Source of the DNA: Embiotoca jacksoni
Taxonomy: Eukaryota > Chordata > Actinopteri > Embiotocidae
Direction: 5' to 3'
DNA: 64,000 nt
NCBI GenBank assembly: GCA_022577435.1
Contig: JAKOON010000009.1
Coordinates: 11,616,911-11,680,910, forward strand
This document shows, in pieces, positions 1-14,109 of the stretch. The stretch's first letter is position 1; each line of letters begins with the position of its first letter. The notes beneath the pieces are model-generated. The model was not told the origin of the DNA. It worked only from the letters and a program-made list of their open reading frames with translations, and made no database searches. The position numbers and the translations under genes were made by a program.

Positions 1-77
1 CTTGCGGTCAACCAGGAATACTCAAATATAAATGTCCATATCCAATGTCATGGAGTACAGAGAGGCCTTGTCAGCCA

Positions 78-1596
78 CTATGACGTCTCCATCTTGTAAC
101 CATGTTTTTCGAGCTCAGCTCTGCAGGGAGGAAAAGAAAAATAGAAAGATCAAGTCAGCAGAGATGATTACAGGTGGGTGGTTGAGGCATAAGTACCCTC
201 TACTATTGATTGTAAGAACCATTAAGAGATGGGAGTGAAAAACTATATAAATATTGCATAATGCATGCAACTATGGATTTGATGATTACATATATATGGC
301 AGCTGTGCCCTTTAACGATAATGATATCTTTAAGAAACAACTTAATAGTACGGCCATCGTAATTGGCCTAAATAAAACAATGGCATATTGCTGTCTAAAG
401 TGTACTCGCATAAAAACAGAGCACCCATTTATCTATCAACAGTTATTGATTATGTGTTTAAGTTTGAGCCGTGAAAACATGACAGATCTTATGATGTGTG
501 ATGCAAAACTCCATTCAAACATCAACCCTGTTAAACTCGACGTAGTTAATGTACTTTCTGACATTTTGTCTTTCTTGTTTTTGATGTGTTTACAGCACAA
601 TTTCATAAAAGTGACGTATGTGGTGTCAGACTGCCATTAACAGCAATCTCGGCACCTGAAGAGGAGCAGGACAAGGCCTACAAATTAAGTTGAAAAAAAA
701 AAAAAAATGCAGTTTTGATGCTGCAATTATATCAAAGAGAAACCTGCAAGTAGCTTCCTAAAAAGCATTTTGTTGATGTGCAGTGTCACTGTCCTACAAT
801 TCAAGCTGTAGATCAGAAAAAAAACAACTTAACTTTACATTTTAACTTAAATTTGACTGTTTTTCATATTGATTGTCACAGAACAAACACAAATATTAGG
901 GCCAGTGCGATACAAAAGTAGTTGCTACAACTTGAAATATCTCAGTCTGTTTAAGTATTTCTATATCTCATACAGATCGTCTTCAGCTTTGTCCAGCCAG
1001 TGTCTCAGAGTCAGAGAGTCCTACATTCAATGCATTTCAAGTGTTTATTAGCACATTAAACCATCAAATCATATTTCTATTCCTGAATATTTCATTTAAG
1101 AATAATAAATGAAGCCGTGTTTAAATGCTGACTGTGACCAACATCGTTTACGATGGTTAATCTAATTTCCCATTCAAAAGATAAAATAGTACTCCTTCTA
1201 CACATATGGTTATAAAAAAAACAATGTGAGTTAAATGTCCCAAAAAGGTTTAGGTCCTGTAAACATACTTTAAAAAAAGCACATGACTGAGAATAACACA
1301 TTACATAAATTAGGGGTGTGCCATAGTGTAATATTCATGATAATATTGGTGTAAATTTGAATAAGATAAAAACAAAATCTTGATAATGGTAATATTCTAG
1401 CTTGTTGATGTAATGACATGCGTATGTAGTGGAACGGTATAATATACCTTACTCTCAAACAACAAAAATGACTGGAAGCAGCTGTATTGCAAATGTTTTG
1501 GTGGGTCTTTATGCCACCTTAAATATTTACTTTATCTGAAGAAACGTGTTACTGTCGGCTCCAATTAGTGTATATATATATATATATATACACTAA

Positions 1597-1654
<58 letters not shown>

Positions 1655-2496
1655 CGAAGGACCTCAATGTCTTACATGCACGGTTGAAGAGGAGGATTTG
1701 ACCTGCAAGTATGACATCAAGAATAGAAACAGTCGTGGCATTTATGATTATTAACTGGTGCAACTGTAACAAGCCTCTGGTTTACCTGACGCACTGGGCA
1801 ATGACAGGATATGTTTGTTTTAATGTTGGTGAAGGTTCAAACTACCTCAGCTGGTTTGAGAAATCATCCTCGACGTTGTCATCATCCCAGTTGTCTTCCC
1901 AGACGTGAGCATCTTCGTCTTCATCCAGCCCCGTCCAATCTGGGAGAGGAAGCATCACCAACATCGGTTTTATTATTATTATAACTACAGATTTAAATTT
2001 AAAAAAATATATATTCGACAAAAAGTTATAAAAACAAACACAACTGGTGCGACTGACGTCATCTTTAAACGTCATCTTTAACAAGCTCGCTGGCGTTTAG
2101 CCCGCTAATGAGCTGTAGTGTACGCGGAGGTAAAATAACCAAGAAGAAACGGTCCAGCGGCCCGTTTACGGAGAAATAACAAGGACAAGGAGCTCAATGA
2201 GTTTAATTTGGTTGCCACCGAGTCAACTCATCGCGACATGTTTCCTCGCAGGTTTGTCAACGTCGCTACTGCTGAAGCTAATGTTGCTAGGCTAGCTGAG
2301 TCACTGCAGCAGGGCCCAGCACCGAAAACCGGAACAGCCTCCGACAAGACAGTAAAAAAAAAAAAAAAACACAAAAAAAAAAAAAACTGAGCAGGACAGA
2401 TTTTAGTTCATATTATTTACCCTCGGCTGGGAATTCTTCAAACTCGTCGTCCTCCTCCAGTAAGCCCAGGTCGACTGTTTGTTTCTTGTCCGACAT
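78..2496 (-). CDS. sem1: 26S proteasome complex subunit SEM1 (DSS1/SHFM1), complete coding sequence, 3 exons
   Basis: Coding exons on the minus strand are 2421-2496 (start codon 2494-2496), 1846-1939 and 78-120 (stop 78-80). They total 213 nt, giving 70 aa, the usual length of this family. Exon 1 begins MSDKKQTVDLGLLEEDDEFE. Exon 2 carries the tryptophan/acidic segment DWTGLDEDEDAHVWEDNWDD and ends at NQLR. Exon 3 encodes the short C-terminal helix AELEKHGYKMETS. All junctions are GT-AG and the phases join exactly. SEM1 is a small, mostly disordered acidic protein of the 19S proteasome lid (yeast Rpn15). It also binds BRCA2 to support homologous recombination and is a TREX-2 mRNA-export subunit. 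Exon 3 is only 43 nt and about 1.7 kb from exon 2, so it is easily missed. No AATAAA is visible between the stop and the window edge, so the 3' UTR probably runs outside. Its position beside dlx6/dlx5 is the ancestral vertebrate arrangement. Confidence 0.97.
121..1845 (-). other. sem1 intron 2: no additional gene seen
   Basis: AT-rich intronic DNA. The short open frames here are scattered and have no recognisable domain. Around 1300-1450 the text (GGGGTGTGCC, then repeated ATAATATTG/TGATAATGG motifs) resembles the degenerate 'ATCGTGATAAT' dispersed repeats of fish, but no clear termini were found. A long (TA)n array lies near its 5' end. Confidence 0.5.
1570..1653. repeat. (TA)n microsatellite
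   Basis: Nearly pure TA dinucleotide run, broken once by CACTAATATATT around 1590-1603, so that the first part can fold back on itself (TAGTGTATATA / TATATACACTA). Likely length-polymorphic; in sem1 intron 2. Confidence 0.9.
2040..2396 (+). other. CpG-rich island with an A-rich end inside sem1 intron 1; possible retroposed or divergently transcribed segment
   Basis: This stretch differs in composition from the rest of sem1 intron 1. It has two GACGTCATC/ACGTCATC (CRE-like) motifs near 2056-2080, a CpG-containing body, an open frame on the plus strand (2208-2390, 60 codons, ending in a Lys run) and a terminal A-tract at 2353-2386. A splice-acceptor-like TTTCCTCGCAG lies at about 2240-2250. 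I recognise no protein domain. It may be an old retrocopy with a poly(A) tail or a divergent non-coding transcript from the sem1 promoter region; function unknown. Confidence 0.3.
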
Positions 2497-2640
2497 GTTG
2501 GCTGTGCGTCGCAAGCGTGTTCGTCAAACCGCTCTCGCGCGCGGGAATTGTGGGAGTTGGAGTTTGTTCGAGCGGGTCGCGACTGCGCATGACAGCGCTC
2601 ACTGCGCTCACTGCGCATGACACGCGCAGCAGTCACCCAA
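2497..2640 (-). promoter_or_regulatory. Probable sem1 promoter / 5' UTR (CpG-rich, NRF1-like repeats)
   Basis: Directly upstream of the sem1 start codon the sequence turns CpG-rich (CGCTCTCGCGCGCGGG) and holds two copies of the 13-mer ACTGCGCATGACA (2582-2594 and 2610-2622). Their TGCGCATG core resembles half of an NRF1 site. GGGAATTGTGGGAGT (2541-2555) resembles the CCCACAATTCCC class of housekeeping promoter motif on the sem1 strand. No TATA box is evident. The placement and composition fit a housekeeping promoter; the exact start site cannot be read. Confidence 0.5.
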
Positions 2641-2785
2641 ACGCTCTGCTGCGAGTACAAGGTAGTGCAATTGCAATAATGGAACACTTAACCACAAAGT
2701 AAACATTATGTGCTTTACATTAATGTGAATGTACACTCACCCAAAGACAGAAAGGACTCAACTGTCCTCAGAAATAAAGCGACAG

Positions 2786-3120
2786 CAGACGTAGAAGTAT
2801 TCAGATCATTTACTTAAGGAGGTTAAATGTAGGCCGCACTGAAAATAATCCACTGCAGGTAAAAGTCCTGCATTCAAAACTTAACGTATCAGAAAAATGT
2901 AGGTATAAAGTAGGCGTACAACATTTTTATTCTGAACTTACTAAAGCTGTAAGACAAATGCTAAGGAGTAAAAAGCACAACATTTTGCCCTGAGATGTAC
3001 AGAAGTATAAAGTTACACAAAAATGGAAATACTCAAGTGAAATAAAAGTACTTCAAACTTGTAGTAAATACAGTACTTGAGTAAATAGCCCATACTTAGT
3101 TACAATCCAGCATTGTCAAA
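2786..3120. mobile_element. Non-autonomous hAT-like dispersed repeat, degenerate
   Basis: Contains the phrases GTAGAAGTATTCAGATCATTTACTTAAG, TAAAAGTCCTGCATTCAAAA, AGTAAAAAGCACA and AAATACTCAAGTGAAATAAAAGTACTT. This tracks a family of short non-autonomous DNA elements very common in fish ('AAGTACTTAAGTAAAAGTA...' type). Intact terminal repeats and target-site duplications were not found, so this is an old copy. Confidence 0.55.
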
Positions 3121-4799
3121 TACAAACCAGTCAAATATTTTCAAAGAGGACCTCACAGTAGTCTAAACCTAAAAGAAATAAATACATGAGTCATTTCTCT
3201 GAGTCAAATTTATTTTCAAGTATATCAAAAAAAATTCATACATTTTAGTGGCTTTTAAAGTCCAAAGATTATACATCATAATTAGATATTTGTCATTGAC
3301 CTTGTAAATCGATCATATGTTCAGTTTTTTATTGTGTGTGTCAGGTGTATTTGTAGGTGTATTATTAGTTTTTTGCAACCATGTTTATGCTGCTTTCTTG
3401 GTTAGGTCACTTTTGTCCTTGGTTAAATGAAGGCTATAATAAATGAGCATGATAGCATTTTTCTTATTTGATTTTTAAGATAATACAGCCCTATTAACTG
3501 TAATAAAATGTTGACCTGCAGTAGCCTGATTGGTATCACAAGTAACATCTATCAGCTATAGGCAATGACACACTTTGTGTTTAAAAAAAAATAGGGATCA
3601 TATGCTCCAGGACACAAGGTTGTGGTGCCATGAAAAGTTAGGTGCAAGTTGTCTGCAAAAATCTATATTTAATAAGGAAAAACTGAGTCTTTTTGCAGTG
3701 TTTTACAGTTTCTCATTTGGGTATGAGTGGCATTTTATCAACTGGAAAGTGGGTACTAGAGTCATGTGTTGGGCGGAAATGAATATCTATCACATTTTTA
3801 AGACGTTTTTTAAGATTTTTAAGATGTTTTTTAAGACGTATCATTTTGGGTAAATTACACAGACACTATAGTTCCAAACCTTGATTCAATTATTTTATGG
3901 TCAAACTCCAACAGTGAGACACTTTAATTTAAAGGCACGAAGAGCCAAAAAGATAAATATCTTTGATTGATGTAAACTTAAAAAATAACTTGCACAAATT
4001 GATTCAGTGGACTTGCAATTTCTCCTGCAGTCCCCTGGCTTGTGTGAGTTAGTGGTTGGCGGACCTCTTTGTTGCACATAAGCGTTTTTAAAAGTATGCA
4101 GACCTTCTTTAGTTCCTTGCAGATACAGCTGGAGCTACTGTAAAGCATCTGTTTCCTTGTTTCTGTGATTGAGCATGGATGTTTTCCTCCTTGCCTCTCT
4201 GAATTTCTCCATGTATATTTCTCCCTCTCCCACACACACTCTTTCTCCCACGCCACCACAAAAGTCTCTTGCAACCCTCTCTCCTCTGTACTCAAGTCAG
4301 TCAAATTTCAGCAAAGATTTTTCATTTAGGAACAAATGCACATTGTAACCCATGCAGCTTGCTCAAATAATGAAGCGGCAGCCACAGCTTAGGATGTATT
4401 TTAGATAAATGAGGGTACACATTTCCCACAAAACCACTCGTACCACAATGAAAATTGCTCTGCAGCTGTCATATGTTGACAGATGGAGCAAACCTCAACT
4501 TAGGCTCTGCGTACTTATTCTATTTTCAAATTATTTTGTAATCATCCTAAGCCTTTACACATGACAATGCCACAACATTCGGCGGAAAGAGGAACAAGAC
4601 ATGGAAAAGTTTAGGAAGTTAATGTCTCAGCGAGACTCATTCCAGTTTGAGATACAATACAATAAGATATAATTTAAAACACAATATTAAGACTGCAATT
4701 AAATTAGAACAAATTTAGGAACATTTATGAGGAGCGAAAATAATGTCATATGAAGTAATGAATTAAAGAACAAATGCTTCTTGCTTATTGATGCATAAA
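3121..4799. other. Intergenic DNA, nothing recognised
   Basis: AT-rich sequence with small internal repetition (TTTTTAAGACG / TTTTTAAGATG, about 3796-3840). Open frames are short and unrelated to known proteins. Confidence 0.5.
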
Positions 4800-5060
4800 G
4801 GTTGCAATTAATGACTCTGTTCATTACCGATTAATTGGTTATTTTTCTTATTAATCAGTCAATTGTTGTGAGTTAAAAATTGTCAAAATATGTCCAATAT
4901 ACATATCGCAAATTCCTAAAGCTAAGGGTGACAGCTTTAAATGTCTTTATTTGCCTTATCAGTAGTGTAAAGCCCAGTTTAGTCATGTACGACAGAAAAC
5001 AAAAGAAAGATCCTCATATGTGAGAAGTTTGAAACAACAAATATTTGGCTTTTTTTTTTT
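4800..5060. repeat. Dispersed teleost repeat, copy 1 ('GGTGACAGCTTYAARTGT' family)
   Basis: The segment GGGTGACAGCTTTAAATGTCTTTATTTG followed by AAAGCCCAGTTTAGTCATGTACGACAGAAAAC aligns in order and orientation with 29815-30060 in this same window. It begins with GATTAATTGGTTATTTTTCTTATTAATCAGTCAATTG-like text, typical of fish elements ending in GATTAATCGATTA. The element family was not identified by name. Confidence 0.5.
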
Positions 5061-5796
5061 TTTTTTAAATGATTTTTTTTAAAAAGCTACAAAGTACAGA
5101 ATACCTGTTATGTGATAGCTCTTATTGGCAGCCCTCAGAAAACAACAAAGTAAGATTGTCTCTGTGTCCATTTTTAAATACACTAGAATATTGAAATGAT
5201 GGCTGAGATCAAATTTACTTAGGCTATATAAAACAACATGTGAAGGCATAGTTTCATTCACATTTTCAGTTATGGAGTAATTATTTATGAATGATGCACT
5301 GTCTTGCTTTTAGCTGCTCTCCCAGAGGTATTGCTGATTCTGGTTCCCGTGTCACTCAGTCTCAGGTGCAGGTGAAGTCCTGGGAAGTGGCCGCAACGTC
5401 CGCCCAGCATACCTGAGACTGCAGTTACACCGCGCCTGGCGCCTGAAGTCTCTCTGCTCAGGAAAAATAGGAGGAGGTGCGGGGGGTGGGGTGGTCGCTG
5501 AAGGGAGATACAACATGGTCACCGCAGACAGACTCCACCACGACTTGTGTCTGAGGAGCAGCATCACATTTCTGACCTTTCACAAAGCCCTCTGGGAGAG
5601 GACAGGTCGGCAGCCGCTATAAGTACACTGACAGAAGCCTGCCCTTCCAGTCTGACGGTCTGCCCCCCCTCCCCTGCTGCTGCCTGCCTCTTTATCACTT
5701 GCTTGGCTCATGATATGGCCTTTAGGCACTGCACAGTGAGAGATAGATGGATGGAACTTGCTGGAGATTTATGAGAGAGGAGAGACCCGAGTGAGA

Positions 5797-5867
<71 letters not shown>

Positions 5868-6590
5868 ACCAAATAATTCAGTCTGCTATGGTGTCTACAC
5901 GTCTACTTGTACCTGTGGACATTTTGTCGAGACACACCTCTCCCTGCAATTATACTACACATTTTCTTTTTTCCTTTCCTTAAAATGGAAGCTTCCTATG
6001 GTGCCACTCAAAACTGAGTCTGTGCATACCTCAGAAAGTTGCCTTTTAGTTCATGTCGAAGCTGCAGAGTATTAAGACGGAAAAGGTATTGGGACATATG
6101 AGCTGAAAGAAATGCCATAAGACAAACAAGTAAGTGATCATCATGGATTAAGGGGATTTAACCAGACAATTAATGAGGCAAATCCAAGAAAAAACATGTA
6201 AGCTTTGCTCCTAGGAAATCTGCAGAGAGCAACATGCTTCCAGGATATGTCTGTCAAGATCCTGTATTAAATTTAATCCCAGCCAGTCAGTAAGTCTACT
6301 CCATTGTGCGCTGTGTGGAAGCCCTGTCTCTCTTTTCATATATATACTCACAACCAGTAGAGAACAGCAGATATTCACGATTTTATTCAAAAACTTGCTC
6401 ATAACATAAATTAAGCTCCTGTAGGTGTCAAATGAATAATGAAAAAGAAAAAGCCTTTTTATATGTTTGGTTTGCTTCACAAATCCATTTTTCTGGGTGT
6501 CTCATTCACTGAGATGTCTGTCATGACGAATTTAAGTTTCATATTTTCCCCTGTCTGTCTTGAAAAGCTCTGTCATCCTGGGCTTGAGGT
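5061..6590. other. Intergenic DNA with a (TG)n microsatellite
   Basis: Includes a moderately GC-rich stretch (5380-5560) and a (TG)n array at 5802-5866. The CVCVCV open frames over the array are translation artefacts. No gene was recognised. Confidence 0.5.
5802..5866. repeat. (TG)n microsatellite
   Basis: Uninterrupted TG dinucleotide run of about 32 units. Confidence 0.97.
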
Positions 6591-6599
6591 ACAGTTTGC

Positions 6600-6990
6600 C
6601 AAGAGGCTAATGGCCCTTTATGACAGTACAATCTGATGCCTGTCCCGGCTAGCCTCCAGGTAATCCTGTCCACCTCGGCGGCTAAACCCTGCTCAGGCTT
6701 AAGTTGCATATTTTGTTTTTATCAGGACGCTGCTGATAAATGCTATCAGCGAGGGAGAAATGAAATATGGGGGGTCCAGCTCCATTTTTGCCAGAGCCCC
6801 AAGTTGAAATCCAGAGTTGAGGAACAATGACACCTCTATTGGTGGATCTAGACTGTCTATAGGCATAAACAGCATTATTACTGAGCTTGACATGCCATAT
6901 TTGCAGTGTAATATTTTTGGCCAACACTGAGCGGCACAAATTCCACTCACAGGCTTTCCAAAGCATTTCACATTTTAAAATTTCAGTTGC
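6600..6990. promoter_or_regulatory. Candidate conserved non-coding element (unconfirmed)
   Basis: Unique, mixed-composition sequence without simple repeats or a plausible reading frame, containing motifs such as GCTGATAAATGCTATCAGCGAGGGAGAAATGAAATATGG. It stands out from the AT-rich flanks. The location within the sem1-dlx6a regulatory domain makes an enhancer plausible; this rests on appearance and context only. Confidence 0.25.
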
Positions 6991-8515
6991 ATAAATGCAT
7001 GATAATCCCACCACTCCAAACACTTTCAATTACAATTACAGCAGCTTTACTTTTGGACCCCCAAAATATCATTTAATAAAATCATAAAATTACATGCTAA
7101 TTTATTTGTAGTAATGTGCACTAATAGTGTACTACCTCTGTGTCCATGGTCCAATGCCGTGGACCTATACTGTATGTGAAAAGCACTCACACACTCTTAC
7201 CATAGGTGATAACCCCCTCTGTGAAAAGCACTCTTATTGGAAGTACCCATTATCTGCAAAGTCTATCCTCATGCTGACACTAAGTCATTAGCTTAAACTG
7301 TGCTCTGTGTAAAATCAGTTAATTTCTATAGCTTTGGCACATTGTGAATTGAATTTTTTTTACATTGACTGCTGCAAATACATTACAGATTAATTAAATC
7401 AGTAATATATATTTCATATCGATACATTAATATATTATTTTGGATCACTTACATCGGTTAAAGTAACAGTTCTTATAATTTCCTAGACATGAAAGTAAAA
7501 TGATAAATGTTCTCTCTTTCATGCTTATTGAGCCTTAGTTGATGTAGGCCTGAAGTGCAGCTATTGTGCTGCAATGTGTCCTAAGATCAGCCTCACAAAA
7601 GGGCTTTGAGAGATGTCACATGTTACATGTCTATGAAGAAAATGTTGGCTACCTGGATTTAACCTTTTTGCTTGAAAAAAATATTTAGTTCGCTGCCAAT
7701 ATGCCCAAAAATACATATTTCCTTATTTTTATACACTCTCATTTCTATTTCTTTGTCTGCTTGATATTTTAAGAGGATCATTACATATTGTTTGTTGCAT
7801 CCATGTCTATCATCGCTCGTTTCTCTCCTTTTTTCTCCCTTTCCCCAGTCATTTTCTATTTCTCGATCTATCACACAGAAACAGACACACCTCCCTCTCC
7901 TTCTAAAGTCATGGCATGTCAAAGTGTGCGTGTCCCACACAGTGGGGGGTTCGCTGAATGAGTGACAAGACCTGCTCTGCTCTTCCCTGACACCTGTCAG
8001 AGCCTCATCTGTCATCTGTGTGCAGAGATGGCAATGAGCAGGAGTGACACAACATGCCAGAGGTGATGGTGACGGCTCACTTCTCTCCATCAGCTTCTAA
8101 ATCAGTTGCACAGCTCGCAGCTTGTGTGCTGGCTGGGTAACAATAATTATCTGCTCCGAGCTTTCAGATGAACCTCATTTGTAATGCAATGTCACAGCAC
8201 CTTGACTTTTCAGCTGCAATGCTGTGGACTTGGGAATCAAGGAGGATGGATGTTATTTTGTACTCATTTGATTTTGATTTGGTCTGGTATGATGTTATAG
8301 TTGCTTTAAAATGTAGGTAAAAATGCTGTATAATGTGGGTTTGCTGACTTTCTTCTCTAATCCTTTATTCTACCAGAGTTTTGCATTTGTCATTTTTAGT
8401 TGTTAGTATCCAGAATTTACATTGATAGGTGAATGCAGCAGCACGTCAATCCAGCTGCAACTGAAGTGTAATCTGACTCTTTTAATTGTTGATTTGCTAT
8501 AATCTCTAACTGACT
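6991..8515. other. Intergenic DNA, nothing recognised
   Basis: AT-rich to average sequence without simple repeats or recognisable coding. The 143-codon minus-strand frame at 7659-8090 has no domain, no splice-linked neighbour and biased low-complexity content. Confidence 0.45.
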
Positions 8516-8519
8516 AACT

Positions 8520-8800
8520 CTCCACAATTTAGTTGTACTGAATTCCATGAGACTAATCCCCAACATGTGGCCATCCGTAGCCCCGGAAAAGTCTGTGATT
8601 GGTCTGATTGATAAATGAAGCCCTCCTTATGCTTTTGGGCGTCCATTCGAACGGGGCCTCTGTTGGTCTGGACTATGTCCAGGAAACCTGGGACAGCCAC
8701 TTATTAAGTAGTTAAAGCCTCAAGACGAGGCTGCAGACAGGGACTGCTGGTGGTCACCTGGGCTTGGATTTAGCTTTGGTATCCTTCAGCCATCAGCCAG
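8520..8800. promoter_or_regulatory. Candidate conserved non-coding element (unconfirmed)
   Basis: Compact unique block with GTCTGTGATTGGTCTGATTGATAAATGAAG and ACTTATTAAGTAGTTAAAGCC-type homeodomain/PBX-like words, in the regulatory gap left of dlx6a. Called on sequence texture only. Confidence 0.25.
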
Positions 8801-9570
8801 GTAGAAGACCTACTGTGATTTCATGCTATGAATGGGACACAATCCTTTCTTCTGCTCTGAGGTGAATGTTTGTGTGTTTGTTCAGCACAATAAAACCTGG
8901 TTATCAGCACTTTATCAAAACAGGAAATCCTTCTCCCCCCCCCCCCTTAAATCTGCATGTTAATAATCAAACTTTAACCACAAAATCAAAATGCTTTGGA
9001 TTGTAAATGGAGCTTTGCAAGTGAGTGAGGCCTTTAAATTCATGTATCTTTGGAGATTTAAGTAAAATATCTCATTAAGCTGCAACAGTCCTAGTTAACA
9101 CTACCCCACTGGTATTTAGATTCCCTGCACAGACATTGTTATTTGTGCTGGGGTGGTTAATGATAAAACAGAGAGGAAGGTAGGGTTGGTTTTTTTGTTA
9201 AGTCATTATTGTTTCTTAATTGTTTCTTCTCCTTCGATGAATTTTTACACCAAGATTCACAGTATGTCTGTTAATCTTCATTTCAGAAGTTAAAGGGGGG
9301 AAAAGGAAAAAAAATAAACATCCTAAAATGAGCAGAACAACTGGCTATAATACACTTCACATTCGTGTATTATACTGGAGTACTTCCTTAGTTTGATTCG
9401 TCATCATATTAAATTAATTTAGACAAACTGTTAAATACATGTGATTTATCGTGTGCAGGGACACTAATGCAACATAATCAATCTTTCCAATACAACAAAA
9501 CACCATGGGTCCTACATGCTTTACTAATCTGCAATTTAAAATTTCAGTAACAGCTAGTGGAAACACTGAA
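8801..9570. other. Intergenic DNA, nothing recognised
   Basis: Contains a short C run (8935-8946) and A-rich patches; no gene or repeat family recognised. Confidence 0.45.
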
Positions 9571-9579
9571 AGTTCAGTT

Positions 9580-9935
9580 TAACGCTGAAGTTAAGGCAGG
9601 CATAAAACCCCCCCAAATTTGTTTTCGAGACGATGGCCATGGGCAAGGCTTAAGCAGCTCAGCCAATGATGTGGTGCTGCAGGATCGGAGCAGAGGACCC
9701 TGGGTAGAGCCCAGATGAAACACAAGGAGGTGAGAGGGAAAGTGGTGATTTGTCATTAAGACTTTTCAAAGAAAGGCCAATGCCAAGGGTCCAATTTATG
9801 CTTGTTATAATTTCACCCAATCGCTCCCCTATGTCCCTAAACACATTCTTCTTCCAGGTACCCAAAGAACACCACATAGGCTGCAACCAGAAGTGTGGGA
9901 TTAAAGGCAGAAATTTCACAAGAAATGGTTTTATA
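9580..9935. promoter_or_regulatory. Candidate conserved non-coding element (unconfirmed)
   Basis: Unique sequence with GTCATTAAGACTTTTCAAAG, GCCAATGCCAAGG and GTTATAATTTCACCCAATCG words. The frames on both strands are open for about 86 codons without similarity to any protein I know. This pattern is common in conserved regulatory DNA but not proof of it. Confidence 0.3.
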
Positions 9936-10490
9936 ATGCTGCTTTGCTTGCATTTATTAATAAAAGTGACAGAAATATTTTTAAAACAGTGTTGTTCCTC
10001 AGCCGGTTAAACCCGATGGTATCTAATTCAACATATTTTTAGCAATTTTTGCATTAATGTTTGTCATGCAATATATTCAGCTGCTGCCTCACACCGACTG
10101 TAATCTATTTTGGCTTTGAATCGTAGCTGCTTTTGGGCTCATTAATACTGAGTGAAGATGAGGAAAGCCTTTTTCAGTGTGACTGCCAGGTACAGTTTGT
10201 CTTGGCCTGCACAGCATTTGTCAAACATGCCCTCATAAAGCTGAAATCAAACGCTCCAATTCTTGAATGTGATGCTGGAAAATTATTTACAGGCAAATAA
10301 AGTTGCGTGCGACCACGTAAAAATACGCCCACTTTTGGTCTATGGTTCTGTTTAACAGAAATCATTTTCACTCTGAAATTTGGAAGTGTTGACTGTGATT
10401 TGCTGCAGACTCTTGTTAATCCCTTGCACAGACGTGAAAGTTGATCATCTAAATTTAACACAGCTTTTGCCTTCTGCAGGCTGCAACACG

Positions 10491-10494
<4 letters not shown>
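9936..10494. other. Intergenic DNA, nothing recognised
   Basis: Average-composition sequence between a candidate regulatory block and a microsatellite cluster; no feature identified. Confidence 0.4.

Positions 10495-10562
<68 letters not shown>
10495..10562. repeat. (TG)n microsatellite
   Basis: About 34 TG units, uninterrupted. It is the first of three dinucleotide arrays within 700 bp. Confidence 0.97.
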
Positions 10563-10564
<2 letters not shown>

Positions 10565-10666
10565 CATACAGTTTCTTGTTTGTGTGTAAAAGTGTGTGGT
10601 GGTGGGAGAAGTATTGCCATTTTATTTAAAGAAGTTAAAGGAGGCTTGCTGCTGCATACCTTCCTG

Positions 10667-10668
<2 letters not shown>

Positions 10669-10700
<32 letters not shown>
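10669..10700. repeat. (CA)n microsatellite
   Basis: Sixteen CA units, opposite in phase to the neighbouring TG arrays, so the transcript of this interval could pair TG with CA. Confidence 0.95.
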
Positions 10701-10702
<2 letters not shown>

Positions 10703-11095
10703 TGTGCATCATCACTGGTTGATTGTTGGTGACCTTGGCTGATTGAACTGGTAAAGGGCAGCCAGTTGTGCAGCTGGGGCCGAGTGTCTGGCTGTCCAGG
10801 GCAGTGGGGCGCTGAGGGGAGAAATGGTAGCGTGACTATGAGGGACTGCCGAGCAGCCACATCGTGACCCCGGCAGACACACTCTTAAAGTCTGTGCACT
10901 GTGCTGCACTTGTTCCCCTGGCAGAGACGGCGGAGACAAAGGAGCAAGGAACTTCCCCAGACCTTCATTTAGGGTGTTTGGACAACTCTTAGGCCCCCTC
11001 CGTGCCCCCGCGGGCCCCTCAGCTGGCCTGGAGAGTGAGAGCGGTGAAGAAATAAGGCAAGACAGTGAAGGCTGAGCAATTAAGAGGAGGAGTGA

Positions 11096-13865
<2,770 letters not shown>

Positions 13866-13869
13866 GGCC

Positions 13870-14050
13870 AGAGAACACAGAGTAGTTCAGGCTGGCCGGT
13901 TGCAGGATGATGACGGGCATGAGGCCAGGACATCCGTCTGTGTGAGCTGTTGTTGGGCCGACGTCTTTCTGGCCTTGGGCTGCTTATAGTGGCGTCTATG
14001 AACCAGTCCCATTGTTTACAGCCTTACATGCACAGACAGGGGATGGGCCG
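13870..14050. other. Unique GC-average block before a CA array
   Basis: Non-repetitive segment, possible regulatory DNA, ending at a (CA)n array. No coding evidence. Confidence 0.2.
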
Positions 14051-14056
14051 ACACGC

Positions 14057-14107
<51 letters not shown>
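14051..14107. repeat. (CA)n microsatellite
   Basis: CA dinucleotide array with two G interruptions at its left end. Confidence 0.95.
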
Positions 14108-14109
<2 letters not shown>

